From assembly GCA_963678675.1 (NCBI GenBank), contig OY783193.1, positions 31,277,082 through 31,341,081 on the forward strand: a stretch of DNA of 64,000 nucleotides, in the 5' to 3' direction. The notes under the pieces are model-generated. The model was not told where the DNA came from. It made no database searches and saw nothing but the letters and a program-made list of their open reading frames with translations. Positions 30,720 to 41,676 of the stretch are shown one piece after another. Numbering within the stretch: position 1 is the first letter of the stretch; each line of letters begins with the position of its first letter. The translations under genes were made by a program, and so were the position numbers. Source of the stretch: Xiphydria camelus (taxonomy: Eukaryota > Arthropoda > Insecta > Hymenoptera > Xiphydriidae).

Positions 30720-31378
30720 CCGTTCCTTCGCGGTAATAAATCATAATCTTAAACTTAGAATTATAAATACCTAATATCGAGTAGTTTTTGCTTATTTCAA
30801 TAGTGAATTTAAAAAAGAAATAAACAGCGCAAAAATATATATAATGAAGAGAACAATGCACGAATCGTTTCTCAGTAAACAAAGATTTTATTATTTTCTA
30901 CAAACAAAACCTTAACCTAACTTAACTTAAACTAATTGATTCTATACAAACAAAACCGATGTAATAACTTAAAACTAATTAATCCTACCTGTAAACAAAG
31001 AAACAACATTCAATGTCGTTATTCACTTTGTTGTTTCTTGATAACTGCCGTTTAGTTTTATATTCTTAAAGGAGGTCTGACTTACCGACCCGACCCAAGC
31101 GCCAAATTCAGATATATATATATATATAGATGAAGGATACTTTCCTTACATATATAAATATACATACAACCTGACCCGTACATACGTATGTACATACAGC
31201 TGACCCGGCGAACTTCGTACCGCCTCAGAATTAATAAATGTTGTGTTAACTTAAAAACGAAATGTATTTTAATTACATTTAAATTAATTTAATTCACTTT
31301 GCAGCAAGGCATTTGCTTTATTGAAACGAATCGAAACGATTTGCGTAGCTCGATGGTAAATTTGGCCTTGGATCTTTA
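30720..31378. other. A+T-rich stretch without a gene
   Basis: An AT dinucleotide run lies at about 31113-31129. No coding or transposon signal is recognised. Confidence 0.4.
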
Positions 31379-32814
31379 TAGTACGGCAGCTCGTAGCCAG
31401 GATTTCAGACCTTCTGCGCCGTAAAGACTTTCGGCTTTTTTAGTTAGTTTATAAATAGTTGAGAATAAAAGTTCAAGTTGACTGACAATGGTAACGTTGC
31501 GATATGGTTGGAAAAAACATTTACATTTGTAAAAAAAAATGGCTAAATAAGTTATCGTGCCTTATCCGTTTTTGTTTTTTGCTACTGAGAGGGGCACTTG
31601 TGAATAAATAAAAAATGATAACTAACATTTTCCGTGCCGTCGTTGGTTATGATGCATGAAAAATTGAAATTTGCAGTCGCGGAAAAATTTTAGCTACAGC
31701 ACCATGTTCAGTTTCACTGGTCATAGCCTATTTTTTATGTTTTATTAGCAAAAAAAATTAAAACGGACTTTTTTATCACGACACGAACTATAAGTTGAAT
31801 TTCAAACATGTCAATTTTTGACAGCTGTCCAAGTGATCCCGCCACGTCAGTTTTCTGCTGGATAACATGTATTACCGTTTGGAAAATATGGGAAAAATAT
31901 AAACGGACATTTTTTTTATAGATGTACCTTTAAGCAAAGCCATTTTCAGTAACAGAAAAATATTTATTTTTATTTAATATAGAATTATAAAAATCTTGTC
32001 AGTCTTCGTCCTCTGATGAGCTTTCGTCCATCTCATCTTCGCTATCTGTCAAAAACATCGTTTTGGATTTCAGAAGTAACAATTTTTATTCTCTTGTATA
32101 ATAAATCATAAGTCGAAATAAGGAATTAAAAGTACACAATATTTTTTCTAGGTAATTTTAATTTCGATATCACAACATATATAGAAACAAATGAAAATAA
32201 ACTATTATTAATAATTTTTTTATTTTGTTTTCGATTCTTTTTTGTTGCTTTTAAAAATATTTTTGAAGTGAAACTTCTTTGCTGAGGGTACTAAAAGCAC
32301 GCTCGATACAACGAAAAAACCAAATCAATTAATACAAACATTGGAACGTCACACGTGCCTTTGCATGCGCGACGGCGGGAGCCGCATGAACTACTCCCTT
32401 ATAGCTGTGCAACACGGAAAATGTCAGTTCGATAGTACTCACCATTCCTGAGAATATTTTTCACAATTTAGAACAAATCTTGCTTTCGTCGCTGTAACTT
32501 TTTCATATCACTTTTTTGGACGACTTTTATTTAAATTGTTGAAATTGTTCAATACACAAAACGTCCGTTCTAGACGAATTTATGTATTTTTTTTACATTT
32601 TTAATCACATTTCATCTAGAACGGACATTGCGTATTAACAAAAAAACTATTTTCTTTTTTACGGACTGAAAGTAGGTACTCTCCCGTTTAAAAGCAGCGT
32701 TTCACAACTTTTACATATGGGAAATTATTTTCTATTTTTAAATAATCTATGGCTCGGTCATACACTAGATCAAAGCGGGATAACAGAAAAATTTGGGTAC
32801 GAGCTGCCGTACTA
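31379..32814. mobile_element. 1.44-kb TIR element with TTA target duplication
   Basis: Ends TAGTACGGCAGCTCGTA are inverted at 31379 and 32814. TTA flanks each side (31376-31378 and 32815-32817), as in PIF/Harbinger. On the - strand 32052-31999 reads as an acidic tail (LTDSEDEMDESSSEDED, then stop), possibly a transposase C-terminus. An inner inverted pair with AACGGAC and GTCCGTT words lies at 32562-32630. Confidence 0.7.
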
Positions 32815-32878
32815 TTAAATTCGAATGCGAAGTCAAAATTACTGATTTATGATCACCAAAAGAAAATGAACGTTTACT

Positions 32879-34602
32879 CTATCTAACGAAAATTACATTG
32901 AATGTTGGATTAAATCCGCGTTCTTCGATAATTTCTGCTCGAAATGAAGTCATTTGAAAACATCCGTTGTATTTTTTAGTGTTTGATAGAAAATGTCGTG
33001 ATTCTGGTATTTTGCCACGAAGTAATGAATGCAATGGTTCAGGTGGCGGAGGCAATAATGGCAATTTCACCTTGCCACTGAGACTGCACAATCCATGCGT
33101 TTCTCCAGCGAACTTCAATGCACCGCAATGTTCGCACACAACCTTCATTTGGCCAATTCAAACGAAAGGATGCGAGCTGTAGTCAATTGAAGGGCTCGGG
33201 GCAACAAGGGATATAAGCCACATTTTCATCATTCTGAGAAAACTCGGTTTGAATATATCATTCAAATCCTGAAATCATAAAATAAGTCGGACTAATTTTG
33301 TTTTAAGTGTGTACAAACAGTTGAAGGCAGTGCTTTTGATAGTGAATATTTAATTTTAAAAAATAATTTACATACTTGAAAAAAACATTTATTTAAAAAC
33401 CAAGTGACATACTACTTTTTTATTAAAAAAGAGAAATATCTGTTTTTGGTATTTATAATATTTAATAATAAATATAATATTTATATTTATATTATATATA
33501 TAATATTTATATTTGGTATTTTATTTTGGTATAAAAAAGGAACATAGTTTTATATTCTACGATTAGAAGGGTAGCACTTAACGAATAGTATCAAAATTTT
33601 TGTTGCAATTCTCCTGTAACAATATTTTAATTACCCAGTGACTAGTAAATATTTTTAATGCAAAAAGGTCACAAGCCACAAATTAGAGAATCGTCTTTGT
33701 TTTTGCAAGAACATGATTATAGCACAGTGCAAACTCAGATTTATTTTCACTAGTAAACCTCAACTTTAAGAAAAGATTCAATTTTTAGTGAACAATAATT
33801 TAAATTTATTAATATTACAGCATTTTGTTATTTTTTTCTATAGAAGGGCATAAGCCATTTTTATTCCTGCATAAAGGGCATAAGCCACTATAAAACTTAC
33901 TTACCGATAAATCGCTGAAGAATTCATCATCAGAAGTTGAGCTTGTTTCAACATAATCCCGGTCTTTAACTGAATCATCTGAGTCGAAATAACGATTACT
34001 ATCACTTGAATTGAACTCGTTTTCAGTCTGTTTTCATTTGCACGTCCTTCCAGTCACAGTGGCCATGATGACTTTTGTGTGGCTTATAACCTTCTTGTAT
34101 GAAAATAAGTACCAACTTAATAAATATACAACAACGGCATTCTCGGCTGTTGGCGCCATATGTTGCAATATGTATGTAATATTTGTTGTGACTTCGGCCT
34201 TGCATTACAGCAATCCATCAGAGCAGAAATTTCATTTTCGCGTAAAATGTGGCTTATATCCCTTGTTGCCCCGAGCCCTTCAATTGTGCAATCGTATTGA
34301 AACGCTACTCTATTCAAATCAACACTTGAAGCATTTCTTCTTGCGCGTCGAAGATTATCACGTTGTTGATCTGTGCGATAAGCTCGACGATTTCTCATTG
34401 CCAACCTAGCCATTTCACGTACTGCCTCTCTTTTTTCTTGTTTTTGTGAAGCACGAAGTTGGGCCATACTAACACGGCGCTCTTCTCGTGAGATTTCTTG
34501 TTCAGCTGCATTGGATTGAGTCGCAATATTTCGAAGTCTAATTGCGTTACGGCTTCGTTGTGAAAGATTAGATCTTCTGGTTTGCGGCATTGTAAATAAC
34601 AC
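32879..34602 (-). pseudogene. Helitron transposase N-terminal region, interrupted
   Basis: Upstream part (34602-34280): an Arg-rich N-terminus, MPQTRRSNLSQRSRNAIRLR, leading to LNRVAFQYDCTIE. Downstream part (33190-32885): DYSSH, then CEHCGALKFAGETHGLC, GKVKLPLL and FQMTSFRAEIIEERGF. This order of Arg-rich start, C-x2-C zinc motif and FQMTSFGA-like text is the known N-terminus of animal Helitron Rep/helicase proteins. A 1.09-kb element splits it at 33191-34279. There is also an in-frame TGA just after the junction. The frame ends near 32885 and the Rep and helicase domains are absent, so it is a dead fragment. Confidence 0.8.
33191..34279. mobile_element. 1.09-kb TIR element inside the Helitron gene
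   Basis: Ends AGGGCTCGGGGCAACAAGGG are inverted repeats that continue through ATATAAGCCACATTTT (36 bp). Target duplication is TCAATTGA on the left and TCAATTGT on the right. Removing the element and one copy rejoins the Helitron frame as DCTI plus DYSSH. On the - strand, 34069-33905 may be an exon (one stop, then NSSDSNRYFDSDDSV and a donor GTAAGTAAG). GGCATAAGCCA words near 33845-33890 are subterminal-type repeats. An 8-bp duplication fits hAT or P-like elements. Confidence 0.82.
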
Positions 34603-34861
34603 TTAAAAATTAATCACACAATTAAAAATTACATTAAGCAATTATCTATGCGCGCACAATCACAAATGTGATAACCTCACAAAGTGAACATCATCGAAGG
34701 CAAATAAAATTTTGAAAATCACTATCGAAAATATAATTCCACAGAATTACGAACAAATCCGCTTGGAAAATCAAAGACACAGTACAAAAAGGATTGATTA
34801 CACAGTCACACAACAACAAAAAAAGTGGGGTATACATTTGATGCGATATATGTTATCCGTA

Positions 34862-35790
34862 GAGGAGAAGGTGCAAATATGGAATAGGTACCATTTTGTT
34901 TGGGGTATAATTTTTGTCTGTTAATAAATAGAATTAAGCCGAATTTAGGGAAAAGGTACTTTAGACAATTAGACACCAAAATGTAAAAGCAAATGTGTAA
35001 TTATCTAAAACATTTTTATAAAAAAAGTGAATAAAAAACTACAAAATGCTCACCTAAGAAAAGGTGGTGCAGATATGGAATACCTTAAATATTTAAGAAA
35101 TAATGAAGTAACTTATGGTTTACTTGCACCAGTCACAAATATACTCGTTTTTTTCGGCGCCTGTACACTCATTATGAGCCCACATTGAGCACATTAAACA
35201 TTGGACCCATAATTCTTCCCTCTGATCAGCAGAAAATGCTCTCTCGCAAATCATGCATTGAGCATTGTCCTCATTCGGTTCCAATTGTCCCGGAATATTT
35301 TCCAAATCGTTGTCAGAATCATCAAGTTTTACATCTTTGCTTGAATCCTCAGATTCATCAGAAGAAACTGCATTCTTTGGACATTTGATTTTGTACTTTG
35401 ACTAGTATTCCAAATTACCGACAACCCATGTCATCAATATTTGAAATTAAATCTAGCCTATCATAACAAAAAACTTAACAAATACAACGTCATCTTAAAT
35501 TGTAGTTTATATACAGTGGCATCGTAACAAATATTTAAATAAAACTATGCAAATAAGAAAATTATGCTTGCATATTCACTTACGTGTTAAAATTATCAGC
35601 ATGCGAAATTCACATGTACACACATGACAAATCGAAACCATACTAAAACGGCGCGCAGTAGATCGCCTCCAATAAAGGTCGCAAATATTCACAAATTTAA
35701 CCGTTTTTTGACAGAAGGCGGCACTTGGTTCAGTCAAAACCGAGGTATTCCATATATTACAAGCATATTCCATTTTTACACCTTCTCCTC
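34862..35790. mobile_element. pogo-type element remnant, TA duplication
   Basis: Ends GAGGAGAAGGTG(C/T)AAA are inverted and both abut TA (34860-34861 and 35791-35792). TATGGAATA words recur just inside each end. The only coding remnant is a PHD-like finger on the - strand. The DDE catalytic domain is missing, so the element is non-autonomous. Confidence 0.75.
35120..35305 (-). pseudogene. PHD-like zinc finger tail of a pogo transposase
   Basis: Reads CMICERAFSADQREELWVQC, CSMWAHNECTG and EYICDWCK before the stop, giving a Cys4-His-Cys3 pattern with the WAH motif of PHD-like fingers. Insect pogo/Tigger-type transposases often end with this domain. The same domain ends the element at 60346-62436. 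The frame here is intact, but nothing remains upstream of it. Confidence 0.65.
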
Positions 35791-35792
35791 TA

Positions 35793-36592
35793 GTAATTTT
35801 TCCTCCTGATCGCGAATCCGGTGTCAAAATTTGGCCATCACATCACATTTTTTTTAAATCTCAAAAAACCAGCCAGAGATCATGATTTTCAAAAAGTTAA
35901 TGGACTTAAACCAAATTCGGTATAGGGGTTTTTTTGGGTCGCTGATCACGAATCTGAAGTCGAATTTTAAAAATTCAAGATGGCGGATCCAATATGACAA
36001 TATTTCGAGCAGTATTATAATTATTATTTACAGTAAATTCGGTTGCGCTAGCGGCCTTTAGATTATTCCGCTGAATCCAATAAAAGAGTTCTTCCAGCAT
36101 CGTAGCTGTTATCCTCGTGGAATTATTTCGAGATGCGTAGGAGACATGACGTATTTTCAATTTTTTAGCTTTCAGAAAATATTAAATTTTGTTCAAAGCA
36201 CACTAGTCCAGCAGAAGTGATTACTACGTGAGAATTCGATGTTTATTGGATGACAATAAATAGTCACCAATGAGGATCGAATACTGATTGATCAATTTTC
36301 ATCTGTTGAATCGGTGTATTCCGACTATCACCTGAAAGATTCCTATGGATTACTTTAAAAACCCCAGAATTGAAAGACACCCCTTAAGCGCGTGCATAAG
36401 CTATTTATTAATTGTCGGAAAGAAATAAGTTAAGCGAAGCAAATTAACAACTTAATAAATCAATTTATTCTAAAAACAAATCCACTACAAGGGTCTGCTC
36501 TCCAATTCCAGCGTTAAGACAAAACCGCAGAAACCGTTACAGCAATTAAAGATCGTCTGTCAGAGTCTCAATCGAAATTAGCGATTGAACTA
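35793..36592. other. Stretch without a gene
   Basis: No repeat ends or coding signal are recognised between two transposons. Base composition is A+T-rich. Confidence 0.4.
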
Positions 36593-36785
36593 ACAAGGGG
36601 AGGGTCCCACTCATGGGTCTCTGATTTGAACAACGTTTTGGTTAAACGGTAGCCAAAAGCATCACAAACAACCCCCCAAAGCGGTTGCTGCTAATGCGGC
36701 CTAATTTATTTATAAACAAGGTTTTTAGTTTTTACGCTGCCGGACCGGACGATAATGGTCTGATTTTAAGCGGCAGTTTCCACAG

Positions 36786-36860
36786 CGGCGCAGTGGCGTA
36801 GTGGCTAAGTAAAGGGCAAGTCTTACCACGCGGTAGACTCGGGTTCGATTCTTGCTACAC
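36786..36860 (+). repeat. tRNA-derived sequence, left arm
   Basis: A box A-like TGGCGTAGTGG (36794-36804) and a box B-like GGTTCGATTCT (36842-36852) are about 38 bp apart, as in a tRNA gene. A run of T follows. The cloverleaf is imperfect, so I call it tRNA-derived and not a functional tRNA. Confidence 0.6.
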
Positions 36861-37149
36861 AGTTTTTTTTCACTTTTTTTTAAATTTATTTATCGTGAAA
36901 TAGTAATTTTTATCGCAGAGATATAAAATAATGCGCTGAAAAAATTAATTTTAAAGAGAAAATTAAAATGGGAAAAATCATAAAACGAAAAATATTTTCT
37001 AGTATTAAATGTTTTTTATTTATTCTTATTTCTATATAATATATAATATAATTTAATTATCGAAGGAAAAACATGTTTTTTACATTCAATTATAATTTAT
37101 TATTTATACTTATACTAATTATACAAAAATATTTAATCGCTTTTGTCGG

Positions 37150-37275
37150 TTTCTGGCGCGAAGTGCGGGCTTGTGGAATATTCCGCGCTAGGTGATAGCA
37201 GACAGTTACGGCTTGCGAAATATTCCGGGCTCGGTGATAGCACAGTCGCGGTGCGCGGAATATTCCGCGCTTTGA
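37150..37275 (-). repeat. Three tandem GGAATATTCC units
   Basis: Units of about 42 bp contain (G/C)GAATATTCCGCGCT or close variants, and two are followed by GGTGATAGCA. They lie at the axis of the palindromic element. Confidence 0.6.
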
Positions 37276-37467
37276 TGCAAATGGGTTGTCAACAATTAAA
37301 TGAATCATAACAGAAGTCTGACAAAAACCTAGAATTTCGTGATGAGTCATACTTCTAATTTCAAAATTTCTCCTCAAAATTAATTTTTTTCAGCACATTA
37401 TTTTATATCTCTGCGATAGAAATTACTATTTCACAATAAATACATTTTAAAAAAGTGAAAAAAACTG

Positions 37468-37540
37468 TCCGCAGCAAGAATCGAACCCGCGAGCCTACTG
37501 CGTGATAAGACTTGCCCTTAGCCACTGCGCCACTGCGCCG
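37468..37540 (-). repeat. tRNA-derived sequence, right arm
   Basis: On the - strand it reads box A-like TGGCGCAGTGG and box B-like GGTTCGATTCT, closer to tRNA consensus than the left arm. TCGCGGGTTCGATTCTTGC resembles a T stem-loop. A T run follows, which could end Pol III transcription. Confidence 0.6.
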
Positions 37541-38059
37541 CTGTGGAAACTGCCCCTTAAAATCAGACCACTTTCGTCCACTCCGGCAGCGTAAAAACTA
37601 AAAACCTTGTGTATAAATAAATGAGGCCGCATTAGCAGCAACTGCTTTAGGGAGTTATTTGTGACACTTTTGACTACCGTTTAACTAAAACGTTGTTCAA
37701 ATCGGTGACCCATGAGTGGGACCCTCCCCTTGTAAGATTTCGTTCTCTTTCGTAATCTCTGACGTTATTCACCTGTCCTCTAAAAGGGAAATAATGTTTG
37801 AATTGAAACCTTGCTGATTTCTAAGGAATTATGTGTTTCGGAAAAGAACCGTCATGCCATATCGTTTGTGATAAATTAATACTGTGCTAAGAGGACTTTA
37901 TCCATCGAACGTTTGCTACTAAATTTAAACCATGGATCCTGTGAAAAGAGCTACATTGGAACGTGGCAGTATATGAGAAAAAACTATCATTTTATTTTAT
38001 AATAACCCAAACAATTATTACGTTTCGTTGTCTTCATTTTCTACCCCTGCATATGAATA

Positions 38060-38520
38060 GTGTGCCCATTTCTGGCACATTGCAATGAAAATTCAGCATT
38101 TGATGGACCTTTGATAGAACCCCTTAGTGGACATTTATCTCTGTCAAATCTCTGCCAAAATTATGTGAAAAACTCTGTCAAAAGTCTACCATCTCTCTGC
38201 AAAAATGTACCAATTTTAAAAGCTGGCAAAAATAGCAGAGTTGGCAGAAATTTCAGCAGAGTTGATAAAAATTTCGTCTAAGTCCGCAAAGTTGGCAAAA
38301 ATGTTTCCAAACCTCTACCAACAGTATATGAACTCTGACGAAATTCTTGCGAACTTTTTACTAAAATATAATATCTGCCAACTCTGCCACCCCTGCCGAA
38401 ATCTCTGCCAGCTCTGCCTGTGTTCACCATTCTCTATCAGTTCATGAAAATGGAACATTCACAGAGGAACGGCAGACTTTCGGCAATTTTTCGCAGAGGT
38501 TTGACATAAGTTTGGCAAAG
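38060..38520. repeat. CTCTGCCA word array
   Basis: The words CTCTGCCA, TGGCAGA, TGGCAAAAAT and CTCTGTCAAA occur about 20 times in both orientations in 460 bp. This is the same architecture as the other word-array elements, but defined termini were not found. Two ORFs crossing it are artefacts. Confidence 0.6.
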
Positions 38521-38529
38521 AAAAATTTC

Positions 38530-39570
38530 TGTTAAGAAACCCTCCACAATAAGCGATTAGTAGGTACTATCTCATTCTGCCCCATTCTATTCTTCTTTTG
38601 TCACACGTATTAAATAAAAAATTATTTCTAACGCTCTGGATGTGAAAAATCTGACCATATGAAAAGAAAATAAAAACTTTATTTAATAAATAGACCATGT
38701 AAAAATGGTATAACGGTAAATAAAACGTCTTACCGTGAAAAGAAAATACCGCAATGCCATAACCTATCTGCCAAAACGATATCATGATCAAAAATTAATG
38801 GTAGATACCCAACGGGAGAACGATTATATTATAACATTTGAAGATGAGTAGTAGTAAGTAGTTACACTTTTAGTAGATATGACCCGACTGCAGGAATTTG
38901 ACAAAATTAAAGGTGGTATCCCGTTGTGCCCTACTGTCCCATTCCGCCTCGATGTTCCCATAGACGTGTAATATAAAAAGGCAACGAGTACGTAGAGAGC
39001 ACCCCCTGCTTTCTTACCATGCGAGAAATAGTGAGGAAAATGGGGGTCGAACGATGCTCGAGAACGTTTCCACGAATCGTACGAAACGAAATTATGATAC
39101 ATAGTATAGGTACGTATATCCTGGGCGCTATACAGTCCCTATCTACTGGACGGAAAAGGGTTGGGAAAATAGGTTTCACCCATACGTCGCGGACGGAACC
39201 TCGCTCCTCCCCCGTAAGCGATTTCGCTCACGTACTTCTGACCTATATCATTTTTCCTTCGGAAACCATGACGTTACGGAACTCTTCCGAAAACCTACCT
39301 AACTGGGCCGTATAATACGCGGCTGTCACGCTTCCACCCCCCACCGTATCGCGGAGCCGAAAAGCAGCCGCGTTAGATCGTACCGAGGACGACGTTTTTG
39401 TCCTCCGCAAAAAAGCTGCTAAGAAACGATCGGATCGATCCGCGCGATACGAGCGGGAAATATTGCGATTCTCGATAAAACGCGAATATCGAGTTCCCCT
39501 TTGAAATTAACCCACGCCCACCGTGAGTCTTGCTAGCTTCTCCCTCGCCATTCTACCCCGTGTTTGTTTT
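38530..39570. other. Stretch without a gene
   Basis: 38800-39170 is unique-looking sequence with short ORFs on both strands and no known domain. 39300-39510 is CpG-rich (GCGCGATACGAGCGGG and similar). It may be ordinary intergenic host DNA. Confidence 0.4.
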
Positions 39571-40090
39571 AATACACGCCAGTATAACGGGTTGCATATC
39601 GGTTGGTGCACCCCACTCGCCATAGCTTTCTATTATTTCATGATAATACCTGCAACCCAAGAGTCGACATAACCGTAGCGTTAGCCACAATCACGATGTT
39701 AGAGCGAAAAGTACCCGCTTTCGTTGCGCAACGGATTATCATTAAATTTCTGACAGCAGAGAGTGTAAAACCGTTCGATTTGCGGCGACTGATGGCACAA
39801 TTCGGAGACAACACCTTGAAGAAGACGCAAGTGTACGCATGGCACAAACATTTTTAAAGGGACGAGAAGCAGTTCAAAATGCAGTTCACCGACAGCGCTC
39901 GCGTACCAGCCGGACTGAGGAAAATATCCGTGTTGTTTCCCGCATTATCGAGGAGAACCGCCGAATAACTGTTGCAGAAATTGCTTCTGAGGTCGGCAGT
40001 GCTCAGGCAATAATTACCGACAATCTTGGGTTTCAAAAAGTGTCTGCAAGATGGGTCCCTCGACTTCTCACCTCTAAAGTCACTATACTG
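39571..40090 (+). pseudogene. Mariner-like transposase, N-terminal fragment
   Basis: The 5' end TACACGCCAG..GGGTTGCATATCGG is the family TIR. From ATG 39696 the frame reads TLKKTQVYAWHKHF. A T-run indel near 39855 then shifts it, and it resumes as KGREAV, SRTSRTEENIRVVSRIIEEN and LGFQKVSARWVPRLLT. This is the paired helix-turn-helix region, linker and WVPRLLT motif of mariner transposases. The catalytic DD34D part is missing, because a second mariner end (40095-40200) cuts in. Confidence 0.82.
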
Positions 40091-40250
40091 GATGTCCCTC
40101 TCGAAACACGCCAGTGGAGCGGTTTGCATATCGGTAGGCGCACCCGATCCGCAGTGGTTTCCTGTAATTCGGTGGTAATACCGACAGCCAAGACTCGAAC
40201 CAAATTGAACTATCGGTCCGAAAAACACCGATCATCTTCTTGGTGGTTGA
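40091..40250 (+). mobile_element. Second mariner 5' end
   Basis: CTGTCCCTCTCGAAACACGC, followed by TTGCATATCGGTAGGCGCACC, is the same end as at 39571 and 18215. It continues about 100 bp as the mariner leader before changing into an unrelated dispersed repeat. Confidence 0.6.
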
Positions 40251-40800
40251 AGTGACAAACGCTCCGATATAGTTTGATAATCGTTTGCATTTTTTCGAAT
40301 AATCAAGATAGTGAATGGAATCAGTGCTATTTTTTGCATAAAGAGCAGAAAAGGAGACGTTAGTATCTCAAGCGAATTGCCATCAGATAAGTTACTTCCT
40401 AACTGACCGTTTCAACCTCATTTTGACTACGCATGAAGGACAAATACCTTTGTGGTCATTCTACTTTTTGGCTTCAACGTCATGCAAGAACGGGACGAAT
40501 TGTGGATCAACCAATAAATTTTATTTTTCTTCATAATCACAAGGACTATGAACAATCAAAATCGTGGCAGAAAAATAGGGGATACAATGGAATTGTATTA
40601 CAATAGTAGAGTAACTACTTTATTATTATTTTTTCTTTATTGATATATTTCCTCTTTCGTACTATCACACAAGTTCCAATTTATACACCGACCTGTCAAA
40701 CGTGAAGTATACATGTAGGTATGTACCTCACTTCTATTTCATCTCTTCTTCGCCTCTAGTGTAACGATGGTCGATGAGGAATCACTGATGCCGATTAGAC
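40250..40800 (+). repeat. Dispersed repeat, second copy
   Basis: Diverged copy of 3865-4345, sharing ACGCTCCG, ATAATCGTTTG, GTGGCAGAAAAATAGG, CACCGACCTGTCAAACGTG and CTCTTCTTCGCCTCTAGTGT. The middle also matches 5638-5830. No ORF is conserved. Confidence 0.6.
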
Positions 40801-40846
40801 AGATAAGTGCTGAATGAGGCCGTAAAAGTCTCCATATTAACACTTC

Positions 40847-41240
40847 TGAGGTCGCGCATTTTCACCCAACGTTTCTGGTCGCATGATGAAGGCCGCCCTG
40901 CCCGTGTATTGCGGAGCGCGATATTGCCACGTCATACGGCGATCACTAACGAGACACGACTTGCATTGCGTTGTCACTGGCAACGTCACAGACCAAATTT
41001 CTACTGCGAATCTGGTCGCACAGTGAGGACGGCCCCGCATTTTCCGCGTCACGCTTCATTAATATATTTTTTTCAATTTTTCTAATGAATGCAGAGCTAT
41101 CATATTATAATCATCGTATTCACGACACTTCAATGAAGGAATACGTAGTCGGTGATCGTTCAAATCGAGGTAGTTAAGCAATTATGACGATTTAAAGAAA
41201 AAAGTGCAGGGCCGCCCTCATCATGCGACCTCGGAAGGGT
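40847..41240. mobile_element. Possible MITE with GAGGTCGC ends
   Basis: ACTTCTGAGGTCGC and CGCATGATGAAGGCCGCCCTGC on the left pair with GCAGGGCCGCCCTCATCATGCG and GCGACCTCGGAAG on the right with several mismatches. There is no clear target duplication. Confidence 0.45.
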
Positions 41241-41676
41241 TAAAATAAATACTGCTTTAAATTGCCCTAGTCAGTTGTCAGATAAATTTTATTTAACCCT
41301 TCGTCGCTCGCTAGAAACCGACGACCTTAGGTGGTCGCATGGCGAGCGCTGAGCCGCCGTGCTAAACGGAGCACGCTGTTGCCACATTACCGGCTACTTT
41401 GCACTGAACGGGAGACGAATGTAAGTGCGTCGTGGCAACACTGTATCTCGAGCGTTTGTCGGAGAGCTACTCACACTGGGCGGCTCGGCGCCGCTTTTCC
41501 GTTCGCTCGGACAATTATCATTTTTTTTTAGTTGTGCAAGTGTATTTTTTGAAAAATTATAGCCGCGGGCCGTTTCAGAAATATTTAAAGGAAGCCTTTA
41601 TATTTTTTTCGAATTTTTCTAATAGTAAAAAATATACAAAATCACTTAAAATCTAAAAACGGCGGCGCCGCGCTCA

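Larger units (their letters stand above)
36593..37733. mobile_element. 1.14-kb palindromic element carrying tRNA-like arms
   Basis: Ends ACAAGGGGAGGGTCCCACTC are inverted, and the arms pair for about 370 bp through GTTTTTAGTTTTTACGCTG, the tRNA-like segment and ATCGCAGAGATATAAAATAA. The axis is near 37165. The centre has three tandem units with GGAATATTCC (37150-37275). There is no transposase ORF. A tRNA-derived sequence inside terminal inverted arms is unusual. Confidence 0.82.

Noticed and set aside
34011..34409. 132-codon + strand ORF with hydrophobic segments
   Set aside because: It spans the junction between the nested TIR element and the Helitron fragment, so it cannot be an old gene.
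37468..37540. A functional tRNA gene
   Set aside because: Boxes A and B are present but the acceptor and anticodon stems do not pair convincingly, and the sequence lies in a repeat arm.
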